DNA of 64,000 nt, taken from positions 514,910,224 to 514,974,223 of the forward strand of contig NC_092872.1 of NCBI RefSeq assembly GCF_028372415.1. The letters are read 5' to 3'. Source of the stretch: Notamacropus eugenii (lineage: Eukaryota; Chordata; Mammalia; Diprotodontia; Macropodidae). Below are positions 10,911-23,549 of the stretch, piece after piece (positions within the stretch are counted from its first letter, which is position 1; the number at the start of each line of letters is the position of its first letter). The position numbers and the translations under genes were made by a program. Below the pieces are notes generated by a model. It was not told where the DNA came from, did not search any database, and saw only the letters and a list, made by a program, of their open reading frames with translations.

Positions 10911-12204
10911 CTTTCCTCATTGACAAGGCACTTAACTAACAACAGGACAAGAAAGAAGATGGGCAGCCCCGAAGTTTTTCTTTATTACTCTATAGAGAGT
11001 AAAGCACTGAAGGAAATCAGTCCTTTAGGAATCCCCAGATTAAGTGCAGTAAAGACAATTGTGTAGCAGCCTCAGTACACTGGGAATAAAGTCTGCTGCA
11101 CCTTTAAATTAAATTTTTTTTTGCTAGTTAAATATTTAGTAGAAACATTTTCTTGCTCCTCATCTCTGGTATGAAAAGACTTTTCACTGTCTATAAAGCA
11201 TGTTAGAGGTTAAAAGGAGAGGGGAGAAGGATTTAGAGTAGGTTCTTAGAAAAACACCAAGAGCTCTTAAACCAACACTACTGAGCCAACCTCTAGGGAC
11301 TGGGTGGGTGGTAACTGATAAAGAGAATGAAGAGAATCCAGACACTTCAAGAAATAAGGAAACTGGGAATGTACCTCTATAAACAGAGTCTGAGTTTGGA
11401 AATTCCCTAACCTCTGCTCCTTCTGGTACTGAGTTTTATGCCACTTGTTTGAGCTTCTCTCCAAACTTCAGAAAACACTAGAAAATAGAGTATTATAATT
11501 AGCTAGAAGATCTAACTTTCCATCCCTAAGGTAAACGGAAATATGGAGTTCCGCTTGAGCAAAAGTGTTGTATTGGCAGTCTCAAATAGGAACTGTGTCT
11601 AAAGACATGGACTTTGGAAAAACCTGAATTAGTTTTCTGGGTAGTTTGAAAAGTCCTTTAACAAACTATGGATATGTTGTAAATGTGTGTTGGGAAAGAC
11701 TGGACTCATTCACTTCCCTTCTCAGCCTAAAAAGTTTACCTTTCACTGAACCACACACTAATAGATGTCTGTCACTGTAATCTGTTTGGCCCCTTTCCAA
11801 AATGCAGACATCTCTCACCATATGCGCAGTTCTAACCGTTTCCCCTCCAGGTGTTACCACTTACTTCTAAGATAAAGGGAACACAGAAGGACTTGGCACC
11901 ATATCTGACAGCATCTCCCTATACAGATCTTGGGTTGATCCCCCACTCGAGTGGTGTTGAAGGTGAGTGGCAGGGAAGCTGGAAGTCATGCATCAGATTG
12001 GCTTTTAAACTGATGAATGTTATTGTCAACATAAATGGGACAAAGACTATATCCTGACTTATTCAGATCCTGCACCTATGTGTCTCCCGTCTCACAAGTC
12101 CAAGAGTACACTGAGGATTTTACTACTTCAAACAAATCTAGAGCCCATCCTGTCAACAAATTTGCCCCAAGACAACGTCAAATAACCAACGGAATTGGGA
12201 GCAA
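10911..12204. other. Intergenic, no recognised content
   Basis: Single-copy-looking sequence with scattered short open frames that have no family resemblance or codon-like pattern. I see no gene, RNA or repeat that I can support. Confidence 0.55.
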
Positions 12205-12345
12205 TCTAATGTTAGAGCTGGCAGACATCTTAGAGATCATCTGGCCCAGCCCTCTCCTTTTAAAGATGAAAAATCTCAGGTTCAGAGAAATCAAATCACT
12301 TTGGCTAATAATGTCTGAGCTGGAATTCCAATCTAATTTTATTCC
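12205..12345 (+). repeat. MIR/THER-type SINE fragment
   Basis: The body matches the MIR-like pattern 'agagctggcagacatcttagag..catctggcccagccct..ttttaaagatgaaaaatctcagg'. Confidence 0.7.
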
Positions 12346-12479
12346 TGACCAGGGCAGTTTCTATGATTGTTTTTATGTTCTATGCTCTTTCTGGAATTCC
12401 ATTCTAATGCATAAATGTTTATTAATTATCTTATTGTACTTTAGCCAAGTCATATAAAGAGTTCTGCTTGGTTATGAAG

Positions 12480-12665
12480 ACTTTGACACAGTTTAATAGA
12501 ACTCTGGATTTAGAAGCAGAAGACATTCAAATATAGGTTCTGCTTTTACTCCCTGTGTAACTTCCTACAAGCTTTTTAGCCTCAGTGGACCTCAGTTTTC
12601 TATTCTTTATATTAAGGGATTGGATAAGATCTCTCACATCCCTTCCTATTCTAAATACTATGAAA
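12480..12665 (+). repeat. SINE fragment (MIR/MAR1-like)
   Basis: The pattern is 'tctggatttagaagcagaag...tgtgtaacttcctacaagc...cctcagttttct...ggattggataagatctct...cccttcctattctaaatact'. This order is shared with several copies in the window (for example 18240-18455 and 28830-29020). Confidence 0.6.
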
Positions 12666-12839
12666 AATTAAAGTTATCAAATTTATGGTGGGAAGTAGCA
12701 ATATTACAATTTTGTAGTTATTTGTTTTAGAAATCAGCTCTGGTAAGGCAAAGTCACTTAACTGGCATGGTCCAGATTAAATAAGAGATAGTGGGGCATT
12801 CATTCAGGCAATCAAATTGCTTAAATGATTAAGAAATCT

Positions 12840-13625
12840 ACTTGCATTTATTAAGTGCCTAGTATGTACTAAACATTGGGTATATAAAGGAAGGCAAAAA
12901 ACTGCCCCTACTTTCAAGGGAGTGGTGTAGAGTGTAATGGTAGAGACAATGCAGGGGTAGCTAGGTGGTGCAGTGGATAGAGCACCAGTACAGGAGTCAG
13001 GAGGACCCAAGTTCAAATATCACCTCAGACACTTGACACTCACTAGCTGTGTGACCTTGGGCAAGTCACTTAACCCCAATTGCCTCATCCTGGGCCATCT
13101 CCAGTCATCCTGATGAATATCTGGTCACTGGATTCAGATAGTTCTGGAGAAGTGAGGCTGGTGACCTGTACAGCCCTCCCTCACTCAAAACAAAGTCAAG
13201 TGCAAGTCATGTCATCATTTCTCTGATGGCATGGTCTTCTTCAACAACGAAGGACGAACACACACACACACAGATGATGCAATCAAATATATGCCAACAA
13301 GTTATATGCAGTACAAATCAGAGACAACAGAAGGAAGGCACTAGTACTAAGGGGGATGAAGAAAGAAACTTCCTGGAGAAGGTGACTTTAGCTGGGATTT
13401 GAAGAAATCCAGGGAGGGCAGGAGGTGGAGCTAGGAAAGAAGAGCATTGCAGGCATGGAGGAGAGCCAGAGAAAATGCCTGAGTTGGGAGGTGGAGTTTA
13501 TTGTGGGAAGAACAGCAAAGGAAGGCAGGTGTCACTGATCACAGAGTGCTTGGAAGTAAAGAAGGTATAAGAAAGGTATGAGGGGGTCAAATAATGAAGG
13601 GCTTTGGATGCCGAATGGGATTTTA
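12840..13625 (-). mobile_element. L2-clade LINE fragment, antisense, split by a SINE
   Basis: The reverse of the L2 3' end is seen at 12845-12880 (catttattaagtgcctagta). Antisense L2 body continues from about 13272 to 13625 ('cctggagaaggtgactttag', 'gggctttggatgccgaatgg'). The SINE at 12954-13271 interrupts it. Confidence 0.75.
12954..13271 (+). repeat. tRNA-derived marsupial SINE, near full length, with (CA)n tail
   Basis: The RNA polymerase III box A-like tggtgcagtgg is at 12966-12976, and the B-like agttcaaatatc at about 13010-13021. A family-specific body ('catgtcatcatttctctgat..ggcatggtcttcttcaacaa') and a CA-repeat tail follow. Imperfect flanking repeats (gacaatgca / gatgatgca) support insertion into the antisense L2. 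It shows a SINE head rather than a functional tRNA gene, because there is no acceptor-stem pairing. Confidence 0.9.
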
Positions 13626-13659
13626 TGATAACTAGATTTTTCTCAAAGTAATTGCTATA

Positions 13660-14290
13660 ATGCTATCCTGTTGGAGATTTCTTCTGCTGAGAACCAGACA
13701 TCAGAAGTGACTTCCTTCTCCTGTTTCCATGTCTTGGCTTCCCTCATGTCTAGAATATATTCCCTCCTCAATCTCATCTGTTACAATCCTTAACTTCCTT
13801 CCACAATTAACTCAGTTGCTACCACAATTACAAGGTCTTTCTTAATCTCCTCTCTTTCCTACCCCACACTGGTAAACACTCTCTTGAAATCTCTTTGGAG
13901 ATATATACACACATATACTTATAATACCACCTAATAAGATACATGTATATCAATAAGTAAATACAATGTGTATATATAGATACGTATAACATGTATACTA
14001 ACAAGTAAATACAGTATCTATATGTATGCAGTTGCTTTCAGGTAAACAAAGTTCTGTGCATTTACATTGGCAATACACACACGTGTGTATATACATGGTA
14101 TTTGTCAATATTTGTATATGTAATATATATTATGTGTGTGCACATATATACACATTGTATTCACTTATCGATATGTTTCTTTTCAGTAGAATGTAAGTCC
14201 TTTTAGACAAGGGCTGTTTATTTTTTAATCTTTGGATCTCCAGTGCCTTATACATAGCAGGCACTTAAAAATGTTGAATTGAGAGTAAGA
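13660..14290 (+). mobile_element. L2 3' end with an expanded AT/TG microsatellite inside
   Basis: The body (13660-13900) and 3' end (14185-14270: 'agaatgtaagtccttttaga..caagggctgt..ttggatctccagtgccttat..acatagcaggcacttaaaa') fit L2. They are separated by about 270 bases of degenerate (TA)/(TG)-rich sequence (13900-14165). Confidence 0.7.
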
Positions 14291-14299
14291 TAACACAAT

Positions 14300-16004
14300 A
14301 AAGTAGCAAGGACCAGGAAAATCACTTAGTAGTGCAACCTTCTGATTTTACAGATGAAGAAATTCAAGTCACACAAGTAAGCACGTCTTCTGACTCCAAA
14401 TCCAAAATTTTTGTAATGGTCATTCCTGTTTAACCAGGATACATATCTCCTTATGAAACTACAATAAGGACTCTAGTAGCAAACAGTCAGTTGCCAGTAG
14501 TGTCTGCAAAGAATATTTGTCCTGAATCCTTCCAGCAAGCATTTGCCTTTGAATTTACCTTTTGGATGTCTGAATTAGGAAAAGGCTATTATAATGAAAT
14601 GGGGAGTTAGTCACCTCCAGACTATAATACACTATTAGCACCTGAACCACTGATCAGTTCAGAGGGCTTTGATATCCTTTTTTTCTTGGTAAGTTGGTGA
14701 TAGCAGATATCTTTAAGCCAATATTTAATGAAGCCCTTCATAAATTCTTCACCACTCGAGGAGGAAAAGGAGAATAAAAAAAGTTTTCACGTTGAAAGTT
14801 TAGTTTGTTCAGATCTTGAGGCTCTATAAAGAGGGCTAAGTTTGTATAAGTCATCCTCTTCATGCATGTATATATACAGTAAGAGAGACAAAGATTGGAA
14901 AAAATGGCATTGGAGGCTTTGCCCTTCCACTAGTTCAATTCAGTAAGTGTTTATTAAGCCCCTACTATATATGGAGCACTGCACTAGGCATTGGGGAAGA
15001 TACACAGCACATATTAAACAGGATTCATCTGTGAAAAGGAGAATGTTAGAATAGAATACTATTCCAATTCTTATGATCCGAGGAATAGGGAGTGAACCCT
15101 GTGATTCCATTGGTACAGAGTACTTGTGAAGAAACTCCCTGAACTAATGCATGTCAGCAACTTCTCTGAAACTTAAGAGAATTACTTAAATCACTTGAAG
15201 GTTAAGTGACTTGCTCAGGGTCACACAGTGTCATGTCAGAGGCTGAATGTGAACCTGAATCCTCCCTGGTTGAAGCTGGCTCTCTATCCAACATTCCCAT
15301 TGCCTCCTAGAATATCCATAAGTTCATAGGAGAGGTAGCAAAGTGCTATAAGGGGACCTGATGGAGAACAGTTCATTACTGGCTGAAGAAATCTGTCTGA
15401 TCTTGCTTTCTTGGTCAGTATCCTGCACTGAAGAAGGCCCAGCAGTTGTGTATTTGATTCCTATCAGCTTCATACAAAGGGATAGCTGTGATTCATAGCC
15501 TATTTCACTTCTATTCCCTGGAAGACATCTTTTGAAGTTGTACCCCCTCATCAGTTAAGAGGGGATGGGAATTTTCCTCGTTTCTTTAGTTTTAGTTTCA
15601 AAGATCCCAAGTTGCTTGTTGCTCCAAAAGTCTTTAGTACCAATATGCAGCTGGTGATTTTGTGGGTTGTGAGATGCAGTAACCTCTGAAGAATCAGAAA
15701 TGACCCAAAGATTTCTGGGTTTCCTTGGAGTCATCTAAGATAAACCTCTCATTTTGCAGATAAGAAATTGAGGCTCAGGGAAAGAAAGTGATTTGCCCAA
15801 GGTTACATAAGGAATATGTGGGCAACACAAAGACTCAATTTCAGGTCTTTGGACTCCAAAGCTGCATTGTAAAGAGTTTCAGTGGAGTATCAAACTGGCA
15901 AAGGAGGTGGGTTTGGCGTGTGCAGTGGGCAAGGGACAACATTTAGACATCTGGAGGGCTGTGGCATCAACCCCCACGAACTAGTCACATGCTATAATGG
16001 AAAA
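14300..16004. other. Intergenic with scattered MIR and L2 scraps
   Basis: MIR-like pieces occur at about 14300-14420, 15170-15300 and 15735-15880 ('aagtgatttgcccaaggtta'). An antisense L2 3' end is at about 14945-15010 ('gtttattaagcccctactat'). Between them I see nothing nameable. Confidence 0.6.
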
Positions 16005-16190
16005 GCCTTGGAGGGGAATAGAATCAGAAAATCTGAGTCTGAATTCTAAGGCAGACATTTTTCAGTTGTGCGATTCTAGGCAAGTAAATTAACTTTTCCT
16101 AGGTCTCAGTTTCCCCATCTGGGGATAATAATACTCGCATTATCTACCTTATAATACTGTTTATAAGGAAATTTTAAATACACACATACA
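16005..16190 (+). repeat. MAR1-like SINE copy, degraded
   Basis: It has the order 'ataatggaaaagccttgga...ctgagtctgaattctaaggc...ggcaagtaaattaactt...cagtttccccatctggggat..aataata', ending in an AC-rich tail. Confidence 0.65.
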
Positions 16191-18239
16191 TATTAGTAAA
16201 ATGAGCTATTATCATTATTTAAGAAAAATAAAATGAAGGCTTTCATCACTTTGGCAGATACTTTATGGAGGATTTGTGGGAAGATACAACAAATTTACAT
16301 TTGGGATGTGTGTGATTATATTTCCATATACAAAATTGGAGGGAATACCCTACCAATGAGATCATGGATTGATTGGATTATCCAGGAATCTTCTAGTAGT
16401 GGTAAGCTTCAGTAACAAGCATTCTTTCTAGAAAGATAGTATCTGCTGATATAAGCTATAGTATTTTTGTAGAAGCTATGCTCCTAAGGTAACATGACTT
16501 GCTTCTTAACAAACTTACCTATCAGGTTCAAAGGAGCATTTTTACCACCAAAATGTTCCCTTAGAAAAATAAATATGTATCATAACAATGCTGCCATTCT
16601 TCCTCTTCCCATACACTTAGGAAATATTTCTTTGGGGTTTGTCTTTATAGTCCGTTTACAAATTGCTGAAGGTAAGTTTCTCAATACTATAATAACATGT
16701 TATTTTAAAAATCAGAATTTTTATCCAAATTGTACACTCACCTCATTTTTCAGCCTCCAAAAAACTTTTGCCTATTTCAAAAAATCCAGTGTATTTTCAA
16801 AGGACAAATATATGCTACCTCTTTGCAACACTTAGTGAATATTAGCTATCATTATTAGGATTATTATCCTTAAGGAGATTCAAGGCACTGGTGACAATTT
16901 CAAAGAGGAGCTCCAAACATGTTTAGAATAGGGCTGCATCATTGGAGTAAGTATCCGGCCTTTTAGGGTAACTACTTTGAGAGAGATAAAACTCCTTTGG
17001 TTGCATCAGTTCTTGAATGTTATTTTTTTTTTAAATGGCCATCATCCTTATTGTTATCTATTTTTTGCCTTATAGATTTCTACTTTTATTTTCTGTATAT
17101 AATGATAGCCATAGGTTTTTGTCTTTTGTTTTTTAATGAATGGGTTGTTTTTCTAAGAAAATTAGATTCACTTAAGTTCATAGAGAAGGGCCTTTTAACA
17201 CGGACAAAGTGTGATCAATGGCTCAAATTATTTTGGGAGGCAGGGGGTGTCTCCTTTTCAGTCAGATATGTCTGATGTCGAGAGTCTGCTGGTTAACTGC
17301 ATAACCTAAAAAGGAAGCAAAATGTCTGGGAAAGTGTTCCATCAAATTTCAAAGTTATGTCCCACAAACAAAATCACATGCTGCTTCAGGTACAGCCCTG
17401 GAATAGAATGGGAACATCTTTTGAATGAAAATAGGATTAAAAAGAAAATCAGCATCTCTGAAAAAAACTAAACTCCTTTCTTCAGTTCTTAGAAAAGTTC
17501 ACTTTTCAGTAAATAACTTTGAATCATACAGTATGCATCAGGGTTGGCAAAAGTGATGTTTAATAAACACATAAAAGGATTTACTGAATTCTAATGTAGG
17601 GATCCTCTTCCTAGATGGCCTGGATTTGGTCATTTCCTTTTCTTCCTTTACATGACTTTCGTACCTTACCAACACAGGCCATCCCAATGATTTAAGGATC
17701 CACAAAGAGAAGGCTTGTTCTTTTCCATAAGAATGTCTAATGGTTCTCATCTTCTGGCTATGATTCTCCAACTGCAATTTTGTTCAGATTTTCCCCCCTC
17801 TGCTTTCTGTTGCATCTCCTTTCTTCCTCCAATTCTCAACGTTAATTTCTTCATTCTGATTTCAACATAGGAAATTGAGACCATGTTATTGCATAAATGG
17901 ATAATTTGGAGGGAACATTGCTGCATCAGAGACCTTTCATCTCACTTCTTTTCCACTTAGCTACTATTCCTATCTCCAAGTGGTACAGAAAAGGCAAAAT
18001 GTAATGGGAAAAGTTTTTCAAATCACCAAAGCTAATTGCAAAAATCATAAAGATATTTTCTTCACCTGGAATGAAACAAGAAACCTTTTCCAATGGGCTT
18101 TCATTTTGCCATTCCATCCAATAAAGACATTGAGCTTAGTTTTCTATCAGAGAAAAGAAATGTAGGAAAATTTGAAAAAAGACAATTTTTAAAAATTCTA
18201 CAAATATAATTTCAGGAATGTGAAGAGAATCTAGGGTGT
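16191..18239. other. Intergenic, no recognised content
   Basis: AT-rich sequence with short open frames only. I find no splice-flanked conserved coding block, RNA gene or repeat family that I can support. Confidence 0.5.
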
Positions 18240-18455
18240 TCTAGTAAGTGAAAGGAGTCCTAATCTGGGTTCAAAACCTAAATTTGCTATGTGTTTACTT
18301 CCTAGCTACCTGTTTATTAGCTATGTAATCTTGGCACTCCTCCTTTCCTCTCCAGGCCTCAGTTTTCTGATCTGTCAAATGAGGGCTTTGATCTAAATGA
18401 TCTCTAAGGCCTCTTCCAGCTCCAACATTCTAAGTTCTAAGGCTCCATCCAACTC
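18240..18455 (+). repeat. MIR/MAR1-like SINE copy
   Basis: 'tcagttttctgatctgtcaa..atgagggctttgatctaaat..gatctctaaggcctcttcca..gctccaacattctaag' is the typical tail of this family. Confidence 0.7.
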
Positions 18456-19384
18456 TGATAACCCATGTTTTAAGGCCCCTTCCAGCTTGGACATTTTTAA
18501 GTTTGCAAGAAGGTTTTTCTGTGAGGGCAGAAATGCCAGCAGGGGCCTGTAGCTTGTGATTCTCTGTCCACACCTGCCAGTGCTTTGCTACCTTCCTGAG
18601 GTTTGTGAAAGCTAATTAAAAGGGGAAGGAGTTGGTGGAAGATGGGGGTCATGATTAGAGAACAGGAATGTACCAGGGAAGAAGGATACATGCATTTATC
18701 CCTAGTTTAGAAAAAACTCATTGTGAAGTATAGACAACATGGGGAAGCAAACAGACAGTCCCCTAAGGCAAGGGAAAGCTAAAAAGAAATAATTGAGGGA
18801 GAAATCCACCGTCTGTGGAGAGGGGAAAATGGGACAACATGACAGCAACTACCTGAGGGGTTTTTTGGGGTCTACCTAGGTAGTCTATGAAGCAGATAAA
18901 AAGTAGAGACCAAAGGCTGTGGCAAACAGGCCCTAGGCATGTGGCCCAGGCAGTTTGACTTGAATAGTATAATACTTATCTCAGAGTTGCCACACAGATG
19001 GTTGTAATCTAGAAGACTAATTACACTTGCTAGAAGCAGCAAAAACAAGTAGAAAAAGAATTTCTCGTGATGACAGAAAGAAAAAAAAGCTTGAGATGGT
19101 AGTAACAGAGGAGGCTTTGGAGGTAGGGATCAATGTTGGGGGCAGAGGTTGGCCAAAGGAGAACTATGGCTGTGAACTTCTCCGACTGAAAGCTTCGGAA
19201 TGGAGCTTCAGCAAATGAGAGTGGTGAAGACCGGGAACTGCCCAGAGTAAGGTAGCAGTTGCAAGGCACCTTATCTCCTTTTTGAGCATGAGTTTCCTCA
19301 AGGAGTATGCATGGGAAATTTGTTCTTTTTCTCTCCTACTACAAGAATCTATGGGAGGTTATCCTCATTTATTTATGGGGTATT
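18456..19384. other. Intergenic, no recognised content
   Basis: Nothing nameable. A 63-codon open frame at 19027-19218 is lysine-rich low-complexity sequence without family resemblance. Confidence 0.5.
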
Positions 19385-19800
19385 CAGAATAATACTAATT
19401 CCTTTGATCTGCCAATAATACTACTAGGTCTATGCCCCAAAGAGATCAAAGAAAGAGGAAAAAAATATTTATAGCAGCTCATTTTGTGGTGGCAAAGAAC
19501 TGGAAACTGAGAGTGCCCATCCATTGGGGGATAGCTAAACAAGCTATGATACAGGAATGTGATGGAATACTATTGTGTTATAAGTAATGATGAAGAGAAA
19601 CTTAGAAAACCTTGTATAAACTAATGCAAAGTGAGCAGAACCAGGAGAACAATTTATACAATGATAATAATGTTGTAAAAACAAACAACTTTCAAAAGCT
19701 TAGAAACTCTGATCTCCACAATGACCAGCCACAATTCCAGAGAACTTATGAAACATGCTCCCTACTTCCAGATAGAGAGGTGATGGACTCACATTACAGA
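19385..19800 (+). mobile_element. L1 3' end (ORF2 C-terminus and 3' UTR), truncated
   Basis: 'ctatgccccaaagagatcaa', 'tttatagcagctcattttgt', 'gtggcaaagaactggaaact' and 'aaagtgagcagaaccaggag' are the hallmark order of marsupial L1 3' ends. The same order is seen inverted at 41292-42096 and 55736-56713. A (TACA/CATA)n run at about 19805-19845 follows. Confidence 0.88.
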
Positions 19801-20074
19801 CTGAGGCATATATACATACATACATACATATACATACATACATATTTTAGACATGGATAATATAAGAATTTCTTTTGCTTGACTATACATATTTGTAACA
19901 GGCTCCTCATATATTAGATCCTTATGGAACAAAGCTAGTATCTACATACGAGGATATTCTTCCTGACTCCATAGAAAGAAGCTATTTTTAGAATACAGTT
20001 ACACTCTTGACTTCTATGTACTTTAGAAGGGTAGTAACACTTTCTATATTCCCTGAGAAGAGGCTTTTCAAACA

Positions 20075-20265
20075 AGTTTTTACATATATATTTATATATG
20101 CATATATTATATATGGTACATATATCTATATATGTGTATGTATATCTATATGTGTGTATACATGTGTGTGTATATATATGTACACTCAGAGAGACAGACA
20201 GAAGGGAAAAACAGAGAGAGAAATGAAGACAGGGAGAGATAGAGACAGAAAGATGGAGAAAATTT
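20075..20265. repeat. (TATG/TA)n microsatellite grading into GA-rich tract
   Basis: Alternating tatata/tgtgta units cover about 20080-20180. A purine-rich agaca/gagag stretch follows to about 20265. The open frames over this stretch on both strands are artefacts of the repeat. Confidence 0.85.
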
Positions 20266-21064
20266 GTACTGTAACAGTACCTATACATTTCACATACACA
20301 CAAAAATATACTTGACTGTTCCCCATAAGCACATGGTCATGCTTACAAGTAAATGAAAATTTGGCATACCTTTTGGAAAAGTTACTAACCCCTGCTCTAA
20401 TAATTATGCTTTTGTAATTGGCCTGCTGGTTCTGGGGGCCTGGAATACTCTCTCCCACTAAGGGGCCCCTACTCTAGTTTCATGGTGATTAAATTCAGTC
20501 TGGGGATTGGCTCATGTTTAGGTCTTCCTTAGAAGTATTTTAAAAGTTTCTATCTAGAAAGGTACTCATTGTTTGAAGTAGATCAGGTATAGGAGAGCTA
20601 TTTATTTCCTCTAACACAAAACACAAAATATTAATAACGTTCATTGACAAATACTTAAAATCCCTCATAAAGGACTCTCAGGAGACCATAAACAGATACA
20701 GAAATTGTATGATGCACTCAAAGGATACATAGAATCCCATCACATATATTCAGATTTGTGTTGTCTACACAATTAACAAGTACAGATTTCCTGTGAAACC
20801 ATGCCTTAACTTGGATTTCTTGATCATCTGTAGCATCTCCATGGAGGTGATCATCTTTTCTCTGAGATGTTCCAGAGGCTATACCTTGCCACACAGGTTA
20901 CACCAACTGAGGAACACGAGAACCCCTATCTTACAAGGTAGTTAGTCACCAGGCTTGAAAAGTCCATTTCTCGTGATTGCTGTTTGGTGACCTGTGTTCA
21001 ACTGGTGCTGTTTGATTGAGCACAGGTTACCCTACCTCGTCCATCCTCCACTCAGCTATCAAAA

Positions 21065-21265
21065 GTACAGGTATGACAATTTTCCCTCTCTATTCAATAC
21101 ACTGTGGAGGTTCCTATTGCCCTCAGATTCAAAAGTAAATCTTCTGTTTGACTTTTAAAGACCTTCATCAGCTGGTCCCTTCCTACCTTTACAGGGTTCT
21201 TACACCTTACTCCCTTTCACACAATGACACTGAACTCCTTAATGTTGCTTTCACAAGTCACTGCA
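21065..21265 (+). mobile_element. L2 ORF2 C-terminal fragment
   Basis: The + strand reads 'tgtggaggttcctattgccc..tcagattcaaaagtaaatct..tctgtttgacttttaaagac..cttcatcagctggtcccttc'. This is the L2 'QWLPI..RIKFKLLLLTYKAL' region at DNA level. Confidence 0.7.
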
Positions 21266-21520
21266 GCAGCAGCAGCAGTAGCAGCTGCAACAGAAGACAT
21301 TTATATACTGCTCACTATGTTCCTGGCACTAACAATTATTATCTCATCTGATCCTTACAACAACTTGGGAGGTACATTTTACAGATGAGCAAACTAAAGC
21401 AAACAGAACTTAAGTGACTTGCCTGGAGGTCAAACAGCTAATAAGTATCTGAGGTCAAATCTGAACTCAGGTTTTCCTTGATTCCAGGCTTTATCCACTG
21501 TGCCATCTAGTTGCCCATAT
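21262..21520 (+). repeat. Short (CAG)n run followed by a MIR-type SINE
   Basis: About five CAG units, partly interrupted, lie at 21262-21290. A well-preserved MIR follows: 'tcatctgatccttacaacaa', 'cattttacagatgagcaaac', 'taagtgacttgcctggaggt', 'gctttatccactgtgccatc'. Confidence 0.8.
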
Positions 21521-22870
21521 AAGAATATATAATATATTACAATATAGATCCCATCTTTCATGCCAAAAACTTTTTAATATGAATAAATATAAATACTATA
21601 TTTTACATAAGTAAATATGAATATAAAATAATATAAATAAATTGCTTTAGTTGTTCACCATATCCCTTTCTCACTTTTATTCTTCTAATTTTGTACTCAT
21701 TTTGATGTTTGCTCAAGCAAGACAGAGGTCTGACTACAAAGACAGCTGATTTAGAAATGACTCCCATGTCAGCAATGAGTCATTTCCAGGCTATTCAAAC
21801 AGAATCAATTTAGTTTTTTAGTTAATAATAATAACATGATCCTCTATATTAGTAATATGCCTCTATAATAATAATAATATGAGTACAAAATGACCCAAGT
21901 CCCATGACATGAAATTTCTTGTTGACTTTTATTGTGCTGGTTGTTCAATAAAACCAACTCTGCCATCACTTTGGTTTGCTCCTCCCAGGAGAGCCTAGGA
22001 GTTACCTTATATTCAGCTGCAACTCAAAGTTCACCAAACACTTTACATACATTTTTTCCCCCATTTTTTTCTGTCCCTTGCTGAAAGCTTACAAGTAGCA
22101 CAAATTGTGATGTTTTTTCATCAGATGTACTATTTTAAAGCTAGAAGAAGTCTTAGAATCTTTCTTTTATGGAGAGGGAAGTTAAAGTCCCAGTGAGAAG
22201 AAATTTGCCTAAGACCATACTACATTTAGTTAGAAGCAGTTTTGAGAGTACCACTTACATTTCAATTCCCAAACCAGGGCTTCTTTTTATAATGGGATCC
22301 CTCTTATCAGGCAGGCTAATCATTGGTGGCCTTTGGAAAGGTGGGTGCTTATTTATTCATTCATCCATTTTCACTCATTTATTTATTCATTTAAAGGCTA
22401 CTAGACTATCATATTACCTACAGCTGCATTTAATATTTGGAAAGTGTTCTTTCATTTGCAGAGTTCAAAGCCTACCACCCATTGGATCCAGAAGGATCCA
22501 CAGATGCATGGTTCCTCTTAAATGTAATGGAATTTAGGGTTTGAATAATCCTATTTTGGGTGTAAACTGTAAAGAAAGCTACTTATCCCAAAGTATCAGG
22601 AGCTGAAGCCACAGCTCACCACAGTTCATGGAAACTAAGAACAAAAGAGACAATTATCTATTATACACAGACTTGACTGTGGCCTGGGCAAGTCAGATAA
22701 TTGTTTTTCAGTCGCTGGACATTGGAGCAGGCAAACTTATTTGGTAGTTTCATCAAGCCTTGAGTTATTCCCTCTAACTCAGAAGTCAAACTGCCAAGAA
22801 TTAACTTTCTTCAGCTTCTGAACCTCTAGGAATGGGTGTGTCTGTTAAAAAAAAAAAATAGCAGGGAGAG
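21521..22870. other. Intergenic, AT-rich, with (TTCA)n-like microsatellite
   Basis: A degenerate ttca/ttta repeat is at about 22350-22397, and ATA/AAT-rich stretches are at 21530-21640 and 21820-21885. Otherwise nothing recognised. Confidence 0.55.
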
Positions 22871-23162
22871 TCTACCATCACATTATTTAACTCCCTTAAT
22901 CTCAAGACCCACCTTCAGTGAAATTATCCTGTCTCCCTTTCTGGAACTCCTTTTTTCTCTTTTGGCATCCCCCACTCCCCTAACCACTCAGTTAAGGCCC
23001 TTATTTTGTTCTCTGGATGCTTAGAACTTCCGATCATAGCACTTCAACCTAATCTGCCCTTCCTTTGTGTGGCCCATGTCCCCTAAATGATCCCCCTTTC
23101 CTACCCATTAATATCCATTTCCTCAGAGCTCTGATCTCAGGTGGAGATGGGGAAAGAAGTTT

Positions 23163-23520
23163 CAATCAATCAATCAACATGCCCTTATTAAGCACTTCCT
23201 ATGTGTCAGAGTCTTTCTAAGTGTCAGACATACCAAGACAAAAACAAAATTGTCCCTAATAATGGTCTTCAATGGTCTTACACTTTATTTGGAGGAAACA
23301 TATAATGAAGGCAGAATTGTTAAAGTTTGGCAATTGACTAGACATGTGGGGTAAGAGAGAAGAAAAAATTGAGGAAGACTCTGAAGTTATGAATGCAGGT
23401 AGCTAGAGGGATGATGCTGACCTAGATAGAAACAGGGAAATTAGGAATAAGGGCATGTTTTGAGCAAAAGATGATGAGTTCTATTTTGGACATATTGATT
23501 TGAGTTGCCCATAGAACAAC
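23163..23520 (-). mobile_element. L2-clade LINE fragment, antisense (3' end)
   Basis: It begins with (caat)n and 'ccttattaagcacttcctat', the reverse of the L2 terminus. It continues into the same antisense body as the 5041-6440 copy ('tctattttggacatattgat'). Confidence 0.7.
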
Positions 23521-23549
23521 CAGTTATCTGTAAAACGCTGATGGCATAT

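Noticed and set aside
12954..13030. Possible tRNA gene from box A/B-like motifs (also at 26904 and 63222)
   Set aside because: The motifs belong to tRNA-derived SINE heads. No cloverleaf with paired acceptor stem is evident.
19935..20315. Overlapping open frames of 100-122 codons on both strands
   Set aside because: They lie over a TATG/GA microsatellite, where repeats keep all frames open.
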